Assembly: GCA_025655555.1 (NCBI GenBank)
Contig: JAHXIQ010000002.1
Location: 558,001-622,000 of the forward strand
Source of the DNA: Candidatus Thiodiazotropha sp. (ex Myrtea sp. 'scaly one' KF741663)
GTDB taxonomy: Bacteria; Pseudomonadota; Gammaproteobacteria; Chromatiales; Chromatiaceae
DNA length: 64,000 bases
Reading direction: 5' to 3'
The translations under genes and the position numbers were made by a program. Shown piece by piece: positions 53,052-62,288 of this stretch. Numbering within the stretch: position 1 is the first letter of the stretch; each line of letters begins with the position of its first letter. The notes under the pieces were generated by a model, which saw only the letters and a program-made list of their open reading frames with translations, was not told the origin of the DNA and ran no database searches.

Positions 53052-53561
53052 TCATTCAGAAGAGGTGCCTGCTTCTGCTTTGACGGAAGCCTCGCCTGCA
53101 ATGGGTAGAGGGGGGCTGCTTTCAGCATCTGCAAGCGGTATTGATGCTTCATCGGTGGGTTCTGGTCTGAACCAGAGCCAGGTGGCGACGATTATGAGAA
53201 TCAGGCCGACGCTGAGACTGGTAGGCCAAGCGGGTTTTGCAACCAGTTGTAGTAAAAAGAAACCCAGTGCCATACCCCCTGTGGCCATCAGCTTACCCTG
53301 TCGGGCTATCTCACCACGTTCCATGAACAGCATGACGGGACGGCCGAACCGGGGATGGGAAAGGATACGCTCGGTCAGGTGTGGCGAACTGCGGGACCAA
53401 AACCAGACCGCACCGATCCAGAAGATGGTTGTAGGCAGTACCGGCAACACAATTCCGATGACTCCCAGGGCAAACAGCAGCCAGCCTGCTACAAGTTTCC
53501 AGGTTCGGTTTGAATGCTTATCCAGTTTGTGATTATCGATGGCCATACTGATCCCTGACAT
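53052..53561 (-). CDS. DUF454 (YbaN-like) inner-membrane protein
   Basis: A 169-residue small membrane protein. Two hydrophobic helices bracket the family motif GVIGIVLPVLPTTIFWIGAVWFWSRSSPHL, and a further pair reads GMALGFFLLQ and SVGLILIIVATWLW. It has a Pro/Ser/Glu-rich cytoplasmic tail. ATG 53561 and 53546 are possible starts; upstream Met at 53624 adds non-family residues. The function is unknown, and relatives occur across proteobacteria. Confidence 0.8.
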   Translation of the reverse strand: MSGISMAIDNHKLDKHSNRTWKLVAGWLLFALGVIGIVLPVLPTTIFWIGAVWFWSRSSPHLTERILSHPRFGRPVMLFMERGEIARQGKLMATGGMALGFFLLQLVAKPAWPTSLSVGLILIIVATWLWFRPEPTDEASIPLADAESSPPLPIAGEASVKAEAGTSSE

Positions 53562-53800
53562 CCTACACCCCTCAGACAAACCTTCGCATGGGTGTGATTC
53601 ACTCTGATTGTAGGGGATTTCCATGGTTATTGGGCTTCCAGTTGTAATGCCGACCCTGGCATAGTGAGCTCGGATTTTCGGTGTGATTACTGTGGAGGAA
53701 GCATAGGTGATGCGTATCGATAATTAAAATCGATTATATTAATTGCATTGATAGTTTGTAGGTATAAGTGGTTCTTTATTTGTTTCTACAATGGCATCGA

Positions 53801-54217
53801 TTACGATCCCGTTTCCTCCGGACCGATCCAGAAAAAGGGATTATGGGCAACTTCCCAGAGATAGCCGTCAGGGTCCTGGAAATAGCCTGAATAGCCACCC
53901 CAGAAAACTTTTTGGCCCGGTTTCACCAGAGTGGCGCCTGCGGCTACTGCCTCAGTAAGTGTCGTCTCCACCTCTGCTTCGGATGAGACATTGTGCGCCA
54001 GACTGAAGCCTCGGAAGCCGCTGCCCTGGGAGGATAGGGTGGCATCCTCCGCCAGGGCCTCATAACCGTAGAGTCCAAGCCAACTGCCGCTGAGGGTAAA
54101 GAAGGCCACTGAAGGTGGTGATTCCATTTGCGGAAATCCCAGACCGTCACGATAGAAGCGGATAGATCGTTCTAGGTCGGTAACACCAAGAGTGATCATG
54201 CTGATTCTCGGGTTCAT
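53801..54217 (-). CDS. VOC-family (glyoxalase-like) protein
   Basis: A 138-residue vicinal-oxygen-chelate protein, MNPRISMITLGVTDLERSIRFYRD at the start and YFQDPDGYLWEVAHNP at the end. These supply the paired beta-alpha-beta-beta-beta units and likely metal-binding residues. Family members include glyoxalases, dioxygenases and fosfomycin-resistance enzymes; no specific substrate is visible. Confidence 0.82.
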   Translation of the reverse strand: MNPRISMITLGVTDLERSIRFYRDGLGFPQMESPPSVAFFTLSGSWLGLYGYEALAEDATLSSQGSGFRGFSLAHNVSSEAEVETTLTEAVAAGATLVKPGQKVFWGGYSGYFQDPDGYLWEVAHNPFFWIGPEETGS

Positions 54218-54249
54218 AGATCTTCTCTCTTTTTCTGCCTAGTGATGGA

Positions 54250-55104
54250 TCAGCCAGATATATGCACGACATTTTCTGGTGATTCTAGAGCGGCCAGAAG
54301 TCGGTTGTGGAGTATGTCGAGTAGCACGGGATGTTCGCCCACCAGCGGGCTGGTGAAGATGGGTAAACCTGAATGGCGTTGACGGGCTGCTTCACAAATG
54401 GACTCGATGTCCCCACCGCTGCCGGCGTGCCGGCCGGGTGAGAGGAAGAGCTGCGAGAGATAGATGGGTGTTTTTTTATCGGTAGCGGCGGCTTGGTTGA
54501 GGGCGCTCTCCAGCAGTTCTCCGTTAAAGTCATAGGCTGTGCCATCGCGACGTTCCATGACGGCCTGCTGAAGCTTGACCTCTGCACCCAGCTGTTTTTG
54601 CATCTCCTCGGCGAGGTAGGTGCGCACCGCCGTCACCTCGGGAATCGGTGAGCCATGATCTACCAGAATCACACGAGTCAGTGGATACCCCTTCGAAACG
54701 CTAGCTAGCTGATCGCATAGGATTTTTACCAGCAGGGGTTCTCCCGCGGGCAATGGGCAGAGTACGGGAGTCTGGCAGAGTATGAAGTGTCCAAATTGGG
54801 ACTGCAGATTTTTTACCTGATCAGGAACAAAGGCTGATAGCGCTCGGCTGGGGCCGAAGAAAAGAGGTAGCAACAGAAACTCACGTTCACCCAGGGCAAG
54901 TCTCTGTTGCATGAAAGGGGTGAAGGTATCTGCCGGGATACCGTCAAGCAACTCGTCGGGTATCTTCTCCGCATGCTGCAGTGAGGCTGGATGGATAGGC
55001 AAATCAACCTGAATACTCAGGGCTGTCGCCAGGTGCCGAAGATTGAGTGTGGACTCCGCGCTGCTGGAGCCGTTGTCCACCAGCAGTATTGTGGGTGACT
55101 TCAT
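54250..55104 (-). CDS. cbiX: CbiX-like sirohydrochlorin cobaltochelatase/ferrochelatase
   Basis: A 284-residue two-repeat chelatase of the CbiX/SirB family, which inserts cobalt or iron into sirohydrochlorin. The C-terminal half keeps the VDHGS and GRHAGSGGD histidine motifs that coordinate the metal. The N-terminal half has VDNGS and FGPSRAL instead, so it seems to have lost both histidines. ATG 55104 (MKSPTILLVD) is chosen over 55149. It lies near nickel and cobalt uptake genes later in the window but in a separate unit. Metal preference cannot be read. Confidence 0.75.
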   Translation of the reverse strand: MKSPTILLVDNGSSSAESTLNLRHLATALSIQVDLPIHPASLQHAEKIPDELLDGIPADTFTPFMQQRLALGEREFLLLPLFFGPSRALSAFVPDQVKNLQSQFGHFILCQTPVLCPLPAGEPLLVKILCDQLASVSKGYPLTRVILVDHGSPIPEVTAVRTYLAEEMQKQLGAEVKLQQAVMERRDGTAYDFNGELLESALNQAAATDKKTPIYLSQLFLSPGRHAGSGGDIESICEAARQRHSGLPIFTSPLVGEHPVLLDILHNRLLAALESPENVVHISG

Positions 55105-55211
55105 GATTACATTATGCACTGCATTTTTAATAGACCATCCATAGCCCAATCAGGGGGGTGATGGCAAGCGTTGAGATGGTGTGGAGTCCGGATGAAGGTG
55201 ATGAGGATCAT

Positions 55212-55254
55212 AAAAAATACGCCAGCCCCTCTCCGTGGAGAGAGGGGCTGGCGT
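55212..55254 (-). terminator. intrinsic terminator of the catalase gene
   Basis: A perfect 15-bp stem (55219-55233 with 55240-55254, ACGCCAGCCCCTCTC) is followed on the minus strand by TATTTTTT (A run 55212-55217). It lies 20 bases beyond the catalase stop codon. Confidence 0.92.
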
Positions 55255-55273
55255 TATCGGTTAAGGATAGGAT

Positions 55274-56737
55274 CTAACCAGCCTTTGCCAAGACATCACC
55301 TTCGATGCCCAGACCTCTGGCTACACCCTCACCATAGGCTGGGTCAGCTTGGGTGAAGTGGGCAATCTGCCTTATCTGGATATCCCGGGGTACATCGCTC
55401 ATGGCGCCGACCAGGTTGTCGATCAGCTCCTGCTGCTTTTGCTGACTCATCAGACGGTAGAGGTCTCCTGCCTGAGTATAGTCGTCGTTGCCTGCACGAT
55501 GGTCATAGCGATCCGCGTCACCGTCGATCTGAAGCGGTGGCTCCTGCACGCTATAGTCGTCTGCCGCACCGTTGAAGCTGTTGGGTTGGTAGACAGGTTC
55601 CGTACCGCCGTTGCCATCGAAGCGCATGTGGCCGTCACGATGATAGCTGTGCACCGGGCAACGCGGTTTGTTGACCGGCAGCGAGGCGTAGTTGATGCCG
55701 ATGCGGTATCTGTGTGCATCAGGATAGGACATCAGTCTGGCCTGCAGCATCTTATCTGGCGAGGCACCGAAGCCGGGGGGGAGGTTGCCGGGCTCGAAGG
55801 CAGCCTGTTCCACTTCGGCAAAGTGGTTCACCGGATTACGGTTGAGCTCCAGCTCGCCTACCTCAATCAACGGATAGTCTTTGTAGGGCCAGACTTTGGT
55901 GAGGTCGAAGGGATTGAGATGGTAACTCGCCGCTTCGGCTTCCGGCATGATCTGCACCTTGACCGTCCAACGAGGATGTTCTCCCTTCTCGATGGCTTGG
56001 TGGAGATCGCGGCGATGGTGATCGGGGTCCTGTCCTGCGATCTGCGCTGCCTCATCGGCGGGCATGCAGTCGATACCCTGTACGGTCTTGAAGTGCCACT
56101 TCACCCAGTAGCGTTCTCCCTGGGCATTCCACAGGCTGAAGGTATGGCTACCGAAGCCATCCATGTTGCGCAGGGTGCGTGGGATGCCCCGCTCGCCGAA
56201 CAGCCAGGTGACCTGGTGCAGCGATTCCGGCGACAGGGACCAGAAATCCCACTGCATGGTGTTGTCACGCATGCCGGTATCAGGAAGGCGTTTCTGCGAG
56301 TGGATGAAGTCGGAGAACTTCAGCGGGTCGCGGATGAAAAAGACCGGAGTATTGTTACCCACCAGGTCCCAGTTGCCCTCATCGGTATAGAACTTGATCG
56401 CGAAACCACGAGGGTCGCGTACAGTATCAGCAGAACCTAGCTCACCCGCGACAGTGGAGAAGCGCACAAAGGTCTCACAGCTGTTGCCAATCTTAGAGAA
56501 GAGCTTTGCACAGGTGTAACGGGAGAGGTCGCCGGTGACGGTGAATTTGCCGTAGGCACCCGCCCCCTTCGCATGTACTACTCGCTCGGGAACACGTTCC
56601 CGGTTGAAGTGGGCCATCTTTTCCAGCAGATGGACATCCTGCATCAGGACGGGGCCTCTTGGACCGGCAGTGACAGAATTCTGGTTGTCGGCTACGGGAC
56701 AGCCGGCTGCGGTTGTCATCGTTTTCTTCTCACTCAT
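55274..56737 (-). CDS. katA: monofunctional heme catalase
   Basis: A 487-residue small-subunit clade catalase. Catalytic His55 is in [10 protein letters not shown], Asn128 in VGNNTPVFF, and the proximal heme tyrosine in [10 protein letters not shown] (about residue 338). It decomposes H2O2 to water and oxygen. ATG 56737 has GGAG ten bases upstream; ATG 56806 would give a long unrelated N-terminus. It is divergent from oxyR with an OxyR site between them, and it ends at a strong terminator, so it is monocistronic. Confidence 0.95.
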   Translation of the reverse strand: MSEKKTMTTAAGCPVADNQNSVTAGPRGPVLMQDVHLLEKMAHFNRERVPERVVHAKGAGAYGKFTVTGDLSRYTCAKLFSKIGNSCETFVRFSTVAGELGSADTVRDPRGFAIKFYTDEGNWDLVGNNTPVFFIRDPLKFSDFIHSQKRLPDTGMRDNTMQWDFWSLSPESLHQVTWLFGERGIPRTLRNMDGFGSHTFSLWNAQGERYWVKWHFKTVQGIDCMPADEAAQIAGQDPDHHRRDLHQAIEKGEHPRWTVKVQIMPEAEAASYHLNPFDLTKVWPYKDYPLIEVGELELNRNPVNHFAEVEQAAFEPGNLPPGFGASPDKMLQARLMSYPDAHRYRIGINYASLPVNKPRCPVHSYHRDGHMRFDGNGGTEPVYQPNSFNGAADDYSVQEPPLQIDGDADRYDHRAGNDDYTQAGDLYRLMSQQKQQELIDNLVGAMSDVPRDIQIRQIAHFTQADPAYGEGVARGLGIEGDVLAKAG

Positions 56738-56841
56738 GTTTTGTGTCTCCATTGGTTTGATTGAGGGATGCAGTCCAGTGCCAGAGAGTGCTTTCTGGGT
56801 ATGCATGAGGTGAGTTTGGGCCTGATTTATAAATATGTAAA

Positions 56842-56878
56842 AACGATTATTACTATGCTTTTGATAGTATTTTGCTAT
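56842..56878 (-). promoter_or_regulatory. OxyR-binding site in the katA-oxyR intergenic region
   Basis: CTAT at 56853, ATAG at 56864 and CTAT at 56875 stand at exact 11-base steps, three of the four tetramers of the OxyR motif ATAG-N7-CTAT-N7-ATAG-N7-CTAT. The fourth place (56842) reads AACG. On the catalase strand a TTTACA at 56841-56836 abuts the site and would be the -35 of a promoter with a poor -10 (CAAACT), the usual position for OxyR activation. Confidence 0.8.
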
Positions 56879-57022
56879 TTATAAAGAAGTTCCATGTTTT
56901 TAATGGGTTAGCAGGTGCCTGGTGTCCTTGAATGGGTTTGCTTGAAGATTTTTTGCTCGTTCTTGGTGATGTGTCTGGTGTATCATCAGGTTATTAATCA
57001 TTGTTAGCGACGATCAATATTC

Positions 57023-57937
57023 ATGAATCTACGCGATCTTAAGTACCTTATTGCTGTGGCGGAAACAGAGCACTTTGGCCATGCGGCCGCCCGCTGTTAC
57101 GTCAGTCAGCCGACGCTTAGTGGTCAGATAAAGAAGCTGGAGCAGGAATTGGGCGTGATCCTCTTCGAGCGGACCAACCGCTCCGTCTCGATCACACCGG
57201 TCGGGACGGAGATTGTTAAGCACGCCAAGCTGATCCTGGAACAGGCCGACGTGATCAAACAGCTGGCCCAGGCGCAACGAGATCCTTTGGCAGGTGCACT
57301 GCGGGTCGGAGCGATCCCCACAGTGAGCCCCTACCTAATCCCTCTGATTCTCCTGCCCCTGAAAAAGAGATACCCGCAGATGCGGCTGGTACTCTCCGAA
57401 GAGATCACCGACATGCTGACCCAGCGGTTGCTGGCGCATCAGATCGATGTGGCGATTCTTGCTACAGAGGTGAAGGAGCCGGAGCTGGAAGTCATGCCTC
57501 TGTTTGAGGAGCCTTTCTGGCTGGCCCACCCCAGGGATCACGAGATCTACCACAAGGAAGAGATTACCCGCCGGGATCTGAGCCGTATCAATTTGCTGTT
57601 ACTGGCAGACGGACACTGTCTTACAAATCAGGTGATGGATGTCTGCCGGCTCAGGGAGAGCGCCATGGATGATGAGATGGCAGACCTTCGGGCAGCGAGT
57701 CTTGAGACGCTGCTGCAACTGGTAGGTGCGGGATTCGGTTGTACCCTGGTGCCGGCGCTGGCCATACAGGGTGCCTGGACCACCGATTCCGGTATTATTG
57801 CCCGCAAGCTGCCATTGAAAGACGCCTTCCGCCGGGTACAGTTTGTCTATCGCAAGACCTTTCCGCGCAAGCAGGCGTTGCAGGCACTGGCTGAGGTCAT
57901 ACGATCGCAGTTGCCGAACACTGTACGTGCGCTTTAG
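57023..57937 (+). CDS. oxyR: OxyR, hydrogen-peroxide-responsive LysR-type regulator
   Basis: A 304-residue LysR-family regulator. The N-terminal winged helix-turn-helix includes AARCYVSQPTLSGQIKKLE. The effector domain holds the peroxide-sensing Cys199 (DGHCLTN) and resolving Cys208 (MDVCRL), the same numbers as in E. coli. The sequence RAASLETLLQLVGAG is highly conserved in OxyR. It activates catalase and other defence genes when oxidised. It is divergent from katA; a four-tetramer site between them fits control of both. Confidence 0.95.
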   Translation: MNLRDLKYLIAVAETEHFGHAAARCYVSQPTLSGQIKKLEQELGVILFERTNRSVSITPVGTEIVKHAKLILEQADVIKQLAQAQRDPLAGALRVGAIPTVSPYLIPLILLPLKKRYPQMRLVLSEEITDMLTQRLLAHQIDVAILATEVKEPELEVMPLFEEPFWLAHPRDHEIYHKEEITRRDLSRINLLLLADGHCLTNQVMDVCRLRESAMDDEMADLRAASLETLLQLVGAGFGCTLVPALAIQGAWTTDSGIIARKLPLKDAFRRVQFVYRKTFPRKQALQALAEVIRSQLPNTVRAL

Positions 57938-58096
57938 GTATTCTCGTTTTTCTTATGGCCTGCCTGGCAGTTTAAGATTTGTTAATGCCGGTCTTTTAGT
58001 ATCCGCTTAGTATTTTGAAATTGGATAATTTGGCACTTCTGTCCAAGTGTCTGCCATGCCGACACTGCGTCCACGGCTGAATAAAGGAGATGTACC

Positions 58097-59341
58097 ATGT
58101 CTGCCGCCAAACCCCAGGAAGACTCGCAGCAGTTCTCCGATCTACTGGCAGTCAGTAGCGAGAGCGGCCTTAGGCTTTTACCCGGTGTGCATCCGTTGTC
58201 CAATCTGCTCTCACTAGATGCTGAGGAGGTGCTGGAATCCTTTCGCCAGAGCCAGGTCAATGACTTCACGCGAGTGATCAGTGAGCTGGATGGTGAAGGC
58301 AATTCCCTGCATTGTCTCTTTGCCGAGATGAAGTCGATAGCCGAGCAGGACCCCAATAACCGTTTCAATGAACTGGAGCTGTTTCAACCCGGCGCCATGC
58401 AGTCGATGTTCATGGAGCTGCATGAGCATGTGATGAGCCACCCGGTGTGGCGCCACCCCTGTTTCATCCGTATCTTCGAGGGTGATTTTGAGCGCGGGCA
58501 ATTAGAGGGTTTTGCCCTCAACTACTTTAATCAGGTCAAAAACACCCGTCAGTGTGTGGCACTGGCACAAGGACGTTTTTCCGGTTTTATCTCTCTACCT
58601 TACGGTGCGCTCAACGAGCGGGTCTCTGAACTGGCGCAGATCATCCTGGCGCAGTTACTGGCTGATGAATATGGTGTAGGCACACACACTATCGATGATT
58701 ATCCTGATCTGGCCAGTCTGCTTGGCTCTACCACGCACATCGTCATGTATCGTCAACTCTTCGAAGGACTCGGTATTCCCTTCGAGCAACAAGATGTGCC
58801 GATGCTGCACGGGGTGGCCGACAATGTACTGATCCAGCGGTTGTTGGCGGGGCACCCGGATTTTAATCTGGTAGAGGCCCTGGCTTCAGTCGGTCTCGGC
58901 ATGGAGTGGGGTGTACCTGAGTTTTTCAGTTTGTTGCTCGGCGGCATGATTCGTTGGGCCTGGCAGAATGAAATGCCTTTAACCCAGCACCACCTGATTG
59001 TTTTTATCGCCCATGTACAGTACGACGTATTGCATGCCATCTCGGTGATGCTGGCAACCAGTCTGTTCGGTCATGAGTCATCGACCCTGCATCAGATCAA
59101 GCAGGCAACCAATATGTTGATGTCTGGGCGATACAACATGATGAGCGGTCTCTACCGTTATCTGTTTGATGAGCCTTGCGACGATATCATTGGGATCGAT
59201 CTCGATTCGTGCTACCACATCACTGACCGCAGAATCGAAAAGGCACTGATTGAGGCCAGGCAGTCAGTGGGGGATAAGACAGTGGTGGATGCGGCCGAGT
59301 ACAAAGCGAGTCGCAGTGTACCTTTCGTTTTTAGTCATTGA
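58097..59341 (+). CDS. heme-oxygenase-like iron-containing redox enzyme (HDO family)
   Basis: A 414-residue all-alpha protein whose C-terminal two thirds has the TENA/PqqC heme-oxygenase-like fold. The segment AQIILAQLLADEYGVGTH is the usual helix with an Asp-Glu-Tyr-Gly motif, and ELHEHVMSHPVW plus the HLIVFIAHVQYDVLHA helix supply further candidate histidine and acidic ligands. Such proteins are non-heme diiron oxygenases or oxidases with varied substrates. The N-terminal about 90 residues resemble nothing I know. It lies downstream of oxyR in the same direction, 159 bases away, perhaps as its own unit. Substrate unknown. Confidence 0.72.
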   Translation: MSAAKPQEDSQQFSDLLAVSSESGLRLLPGVHPLSNLLSLDAEEVLESFRQSQVNDFTRVISELDGEGNSLHCLFAEMKSIAEQDPNNRFNELELFQPGAMQSMFMELHEHVMSHPVWRHPCFIRIFEGDFERGQLEGFALNYFNQVKNTRQCVALAQGRFSGFISLPYGALNERVSELAQIILAQLLADEYGVGTHTIDDYPDLASLLGSTTHIVMYRQLFEGLGIPFEQQDVPMLHGVADNVLIQRLLAGHPDFNLVEALASVGLGMEWGVPEFFSLLLGGMIRWAWQNEMPLTQHHLIVFIAHVQYDVLHAISVMLATSLFGHESSTLHQIKQATNMLMSGRYNMMSGLYRYLFDEPCDDIIGIDLDSCYHITDRRIEKALIEARQSVGDKTVVDAAEYKASRSVPFVFSH

Positions 59342-59480
59342 TTCGATGGCTTTACCGGCTGCTGAGTATTGATATGCCACTTGTAATGCATCGGTTTTCT
59401 TTTCCTGCTATGGCAAAATAACGCCCTTTTGGCGATGAACCTGAGCGCCATCACCAGTCAGCCATTCCCGGAGAAATCAC

Positions 59481-60518
59481 ATGCAGCAGTTTATCAGTGA
59501 GGCAGGCGAGGCCTTCCGTAAGCGTCTCATCGCCACCGCGAAAGGTTCCCACGGGGCCAAGGATATGAGCCGGGAAGCGGCGCGGGAGGCATTGGCCTTT
59601 CTGATGTCTGCAGAGGCCCATCCTGCACAAGTCGGCGCTTTCCTGACGGCTATGCGCTTCAAGGGCTCGCGGGTAGAGGAGATGAAGGGCTTTCTTGATG
59701 CCATGGAGGAGAGTGCCACGCTCATCTCTCCTAAGGTTGAGGGGCTGCTCAACTGTAACGGCCCCTACGATGGCCGCAAAAAATCCCTGCATTTGAGTTT
59801 GGCGGCAGCGATCGTGGTGGCAGCCGCTGGCGTGCCGGTGATCATGCACTCAAATACCGGACTGCCGCCAAAGGATGGCATCACCACCGCACGACTTCTT
59901 GAAGTTCTGGGAATTCCCGCCTATCGAGAACCTGCACAGGTGGCTAAAGATATCGAGGAGAAGGGCTTCGGTCATCTTCATGCCAGTCGCTATCTGCATG
60001 GTGTCGAGCGATTGAAGCCGATTCGGCAGACACTCTTCTATCGTTCTTTTCTGCATGCCTGCGAGGTAATGTTGAATCCAGGGAATGCGGCCTATTCACT
60101 CGTCGGTGCAGCGCATAAGAGCTTTCTGGAGCGCTTCGCTACAGCTGCAGGAGAGCGAGGGCAACAGCGGGTGATGGCGGTACAAGGTCTCGATGGTTGT
60201 GATGAGTTGCCACTACAACCGGTGGCTGTGGCTGAGTATGCTGATGGTACGCTTTCCCAATATACCCTCGACCCCACAGACTATGGGTTGGCTCATCGTA
60301 AACACCATCCTTGTGAATCAGCGGAGAAGACCGCGCTTTTAGTCAAAGAAACACTCAATGGTGAACACGAACCTCTGCTGGAGAGCATCATCTTTAATGC
60401 AGGCGTACGGTTATATCTCTCCGGTCGTGCGGAGAGTATTGCTGTTGGCATTGAGCAAGCGAAAGAGGTTGTATCGACAGGTGGTGCTGCAGAGAAACTC
60501 ATAGAGCTGCAGTTCTGA
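59481..60518 (+). CDS. ybiB: TrpD2/YbiB-type (anthranilate phosphoribosyltransferase-like) protein
   Basis: A 345-residue protein of the nucleoside phosphorylase/TrpD fold. Its glycosyl-phosphate-binding loop reads CNGPYDGRKKSLHLS instead of the TrpD GTGGD motif, the mark of the YbiB/TrpD2 branch, which binds nucleic acid and lacks anthranilate phosphoribosyltransferase activity in the cases studied. Other landmarks are HSNTGLPPKDG and the C-terminal NAGVRLYLSGRAESI. It stands 139 bases after the HDO gene. Confidence 0.88.
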   Translation: MQQFISEAGEAFRKRLIATAKGSHGAKDMSREAAREALAFLMSAEAHPAQVGAFLTAMRFKGSRVEEMKGFLDAMEESATLISPKVEGLLNCNGPYDGRKKSLHLSLAAAIVVAAAGVPVIMHSNTGLPPKDGITTARLLEVLGIPAYREPAQVAKDIEEKGFGHLHASRYLHGVERLKPIRQTLFYRSFLHACEVMLNPGNAAYSLVGAAHKSFLERFATAAGERGQQRVMAVQGLDGCDELPLQPVAVAEYADGTLSQYTLDPTDYGLAHRKHHPCESAEKTALLVKETLNGEHEPLLESIIFNAGVRLYLSGRAESIAVGIEQAKEVVSTGGAAEKLIELQF

Positions 60519-60630
60519 AGTAAAAAATCCGTGCCTTTTTTTATTGCGATTGCAATCTCAATGCTGTGACAGTACATGGCACTATTAACGTGGCGTAGAA
60601 TATCTGGGGTTAAGGGTGGATTGAGCAAGT

Positions 60631-61302
60631 ATGCAGACTAACCCCGTTCCCACTGAGTTGACCACGGCAGCAACCGATGGAGTGCTTGCGGTCTTTGCGC
60701 TGGTTATTGCTTTTTATTTGTGGCAATTGCGTCAACACGATCCCTGGAAAGTTTATATCTGGTCAATCCTGTTTTGCTTGTTGGCTGTTGCGTCTGTGTT
60801 GGCCGCGATTGCTCATGGTTTTATTTTGAGTGTAGGTTTCAGTAACCTGCTCTGGTACGTAATCTATCTGGCATTGGGTATTGTTGTCTCACTTTTTCTG
60901 TTGGCTGCAGTTTATGATTTGCGAGGTCTATCGTTAACAAAGAAAATCGCACCTTTTGTTGCTATATCGGCGATGCTTTTCTTTTTTCTGGTTCAGTTAA
61001 TGGATGGTGATTTTAAGCCATTCATCATCTACGAAGCCCTTGCCATGCTTGCCGCATTCGCAGTCTATGCCTATTTGGCGCTATTCAGAAGGCAACAAGG
61101 AGCAGGGTGGATGTTGCTTGGTATTGCCCTGACAATTTTAGCGGCACTATTCCAGGTTTTTCAGCTGGGTGCCTTTCACTTGATCTGGCAGTTTGATCAC
61201 AATGGTGTCTATCATTTGATCCAGTTGGTCGGCTTGTGCTTTATCTTCTTGGGGTTGCATGTCTCGTTGAAGGTAGAGGGTGCCGACATGAAGGCTGGGT
61301 AG
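60631..61302 (+). CDS. seven-helix membrane protein (DUF6962-like, possibly CREST-type)
   Basis: A 223-residue protein with seven predicted transmembrane helices. Conserved-type polar residues sit in the membrane: AAIAHG in helix 2, YDLRGL after helix 4, and FHLIWQFDHNGVYHLIQLVG before helix 7. The His/Asp/His-x3-His arrangement is like the zinc site of CREST membrane hydrolases (alkaline ceramidase, PAQR), but this comparison is by eye. It is followed immediately by a small membrane-anchored protein. Confidence 0.6.
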   Translation: MQTNPVPTELTTAATDGVLAVFALVIAFYLWQLRQHDPWKVYIWSILFCLLAVASVLAAIAHGFILSVGFSNLLWYVIYLALGIVVSLFLLAAVYDLRGLSLTKKIAPFVAISAMLFFFLVQLMDGDFKPFIIYEALAMLAAFAVYAYLALFRRQQGAGWMLLGIALTILAALFQVFQLGAFHLIWQFDHNGVYHLIQLVGLCFIFLGLHVSLKVEGADMKAG

Positions 61303-61303
61303 A

Positions 61304-61690
61304 ATGGGTAAGTTTAAATTCGGAAAATTTGAGTTGGGATTGATGCTTGCGGCCCTCGTCTTAATCATTTTTGTCGTGGGTCGGGCGTTTATCAGTTCGC
61401 TCTATCTTAGTTATCGCTTTACCCCTGATGAGTCCGTTGCAACATATGATCAGCTTAAGAAGTCTCTAGGCATTGCTCTTGACACACGGCAACTACAGGT
61501 TCGTGGGATGGCATATATATTGGCAATCGGTCCAATGGTGGAGTGGGCGACGCCTTCGGGGCCACCTATGTATCTGTTTGCTATTGATGGCAGGTTGCTG
61601 GACTTCACTCCAGATGTGGGTGAGGATCGGAGGTTCAATGAGAAATGGATCTTTGGATCGGATTACTACAATCAGAAAAGTGTCCGGTGA
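61304..61690 (+). CDS. hypothetical single-pass membrane protein
   Basis: I do not recognise this 128-residue protein. An N-terminal transmembrane helix (ELGLMLAALVLIIFVVGRAFI) leads to a small soluble domain rich in aromatic and acidic residues, ending DYYNQKSVR. It starts one base after the preceding gene's stop, so the two are very likely co-transcribed. No cysteine or motif suggests a function. Confidence 0.6.
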   Translation: MGKFKFGKFELGLMLAALVLIIFVVGRAFISSLYLSYRFTPDESVATYDQLKKSLGIALDTRQLQVRGMAYILAIGPMVEWATPSGPPMYLFAIDGRLLDFTPDVGEDRRFNEKWIFGSDYYNQKSVR

Positions 61691-61753
61691 AACGACTCGT
61701 CCAGTCTTTCATTACCCGTTATATAGATAAAAAGCGTACTCAGGAGTCAATCA

Positions 61754-62221
61754 ATGGAGCGGATCACTATCTCGCTGGATACAGAACTGGCTACAGAGTT
61801 TGACGGGCTGATCAAGCAGCATGGGTATCGTAATCGATCGGAAGCGGTGCGGGATCTGATCCGGCTCAAGCTCGAGTCCAAACGCTTGGAGCAGGAAGTC
61901 AAAGGCTACTGCGTCGGTACGATCACTTATGTCTACAATCACGAGGAGCGGGAGCTGGCGAGTCGTCTGACCACAGTGCAGCACGAGCATCATGATCTGG
62001 CAGTTTCCACCATGCATGTGCACCTGGACCATGATGACTGCCTGGAAACCGTGGTGGTGAATGGACCGACCGCTCAGGTGAGGGCATTTGCCGAAGAGGT
62101 CATCGCCCGTCCCGGTGTCAGGCATGGGCAGCTGCACCTGATCCCGGTGGAGGCGGAACATGCGACCCATGAGCATGGTCATGGCAAGCGCCGCCATCTC
62201 CACCGGACGCCGCGTACCTGA
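61754..62221 (+). CDS. nikR: NikR nickel-responsive transcriptional regulator
   Basis: A 155-residue ribbon-helix-helix repressor. DNA-binding strand MERITISLDTE and helices follow the family, and the C-terminal ACT-type domain has the Ni(II) ligands His77, His88, His90 and Cys96, matching E. coli 76, 87, 89 and 95. The last 20 residues are an extra His-rich tail (EHATHEHGHGKRRHLH) that might buffer metal. A CAGGAG precedes the ATG. It heads the nickel uptake locus. Confidence 0.95.
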   Translation: MERITISLDTELATEFDGLIKQHGYRNRSEAVRDLIRLKLESKRLEQEVKGYCVGTITYVYNHEERELASRLTTVQHEHHDLAVSTMHVHLDHDDCLETVVVNGPTAQVRAFAEEVIARPGVRHGQLHLIPVEAEHATHEHGHGKRRHLHRTPRT

Positions 62222-62288
62222 CAAAGACATCATTCTGTAGAGAATACGCGTTCAACCTTGCGCACCAACCCGTGGTTGCGGTGGTGTT

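Noticed and set aside
55349-56440. 363-codon plus-strand frame opposite the catalase gene
   Set aside because: It is fully antisense to a catalase with intact active-site motifs, and the translated product has no domain.
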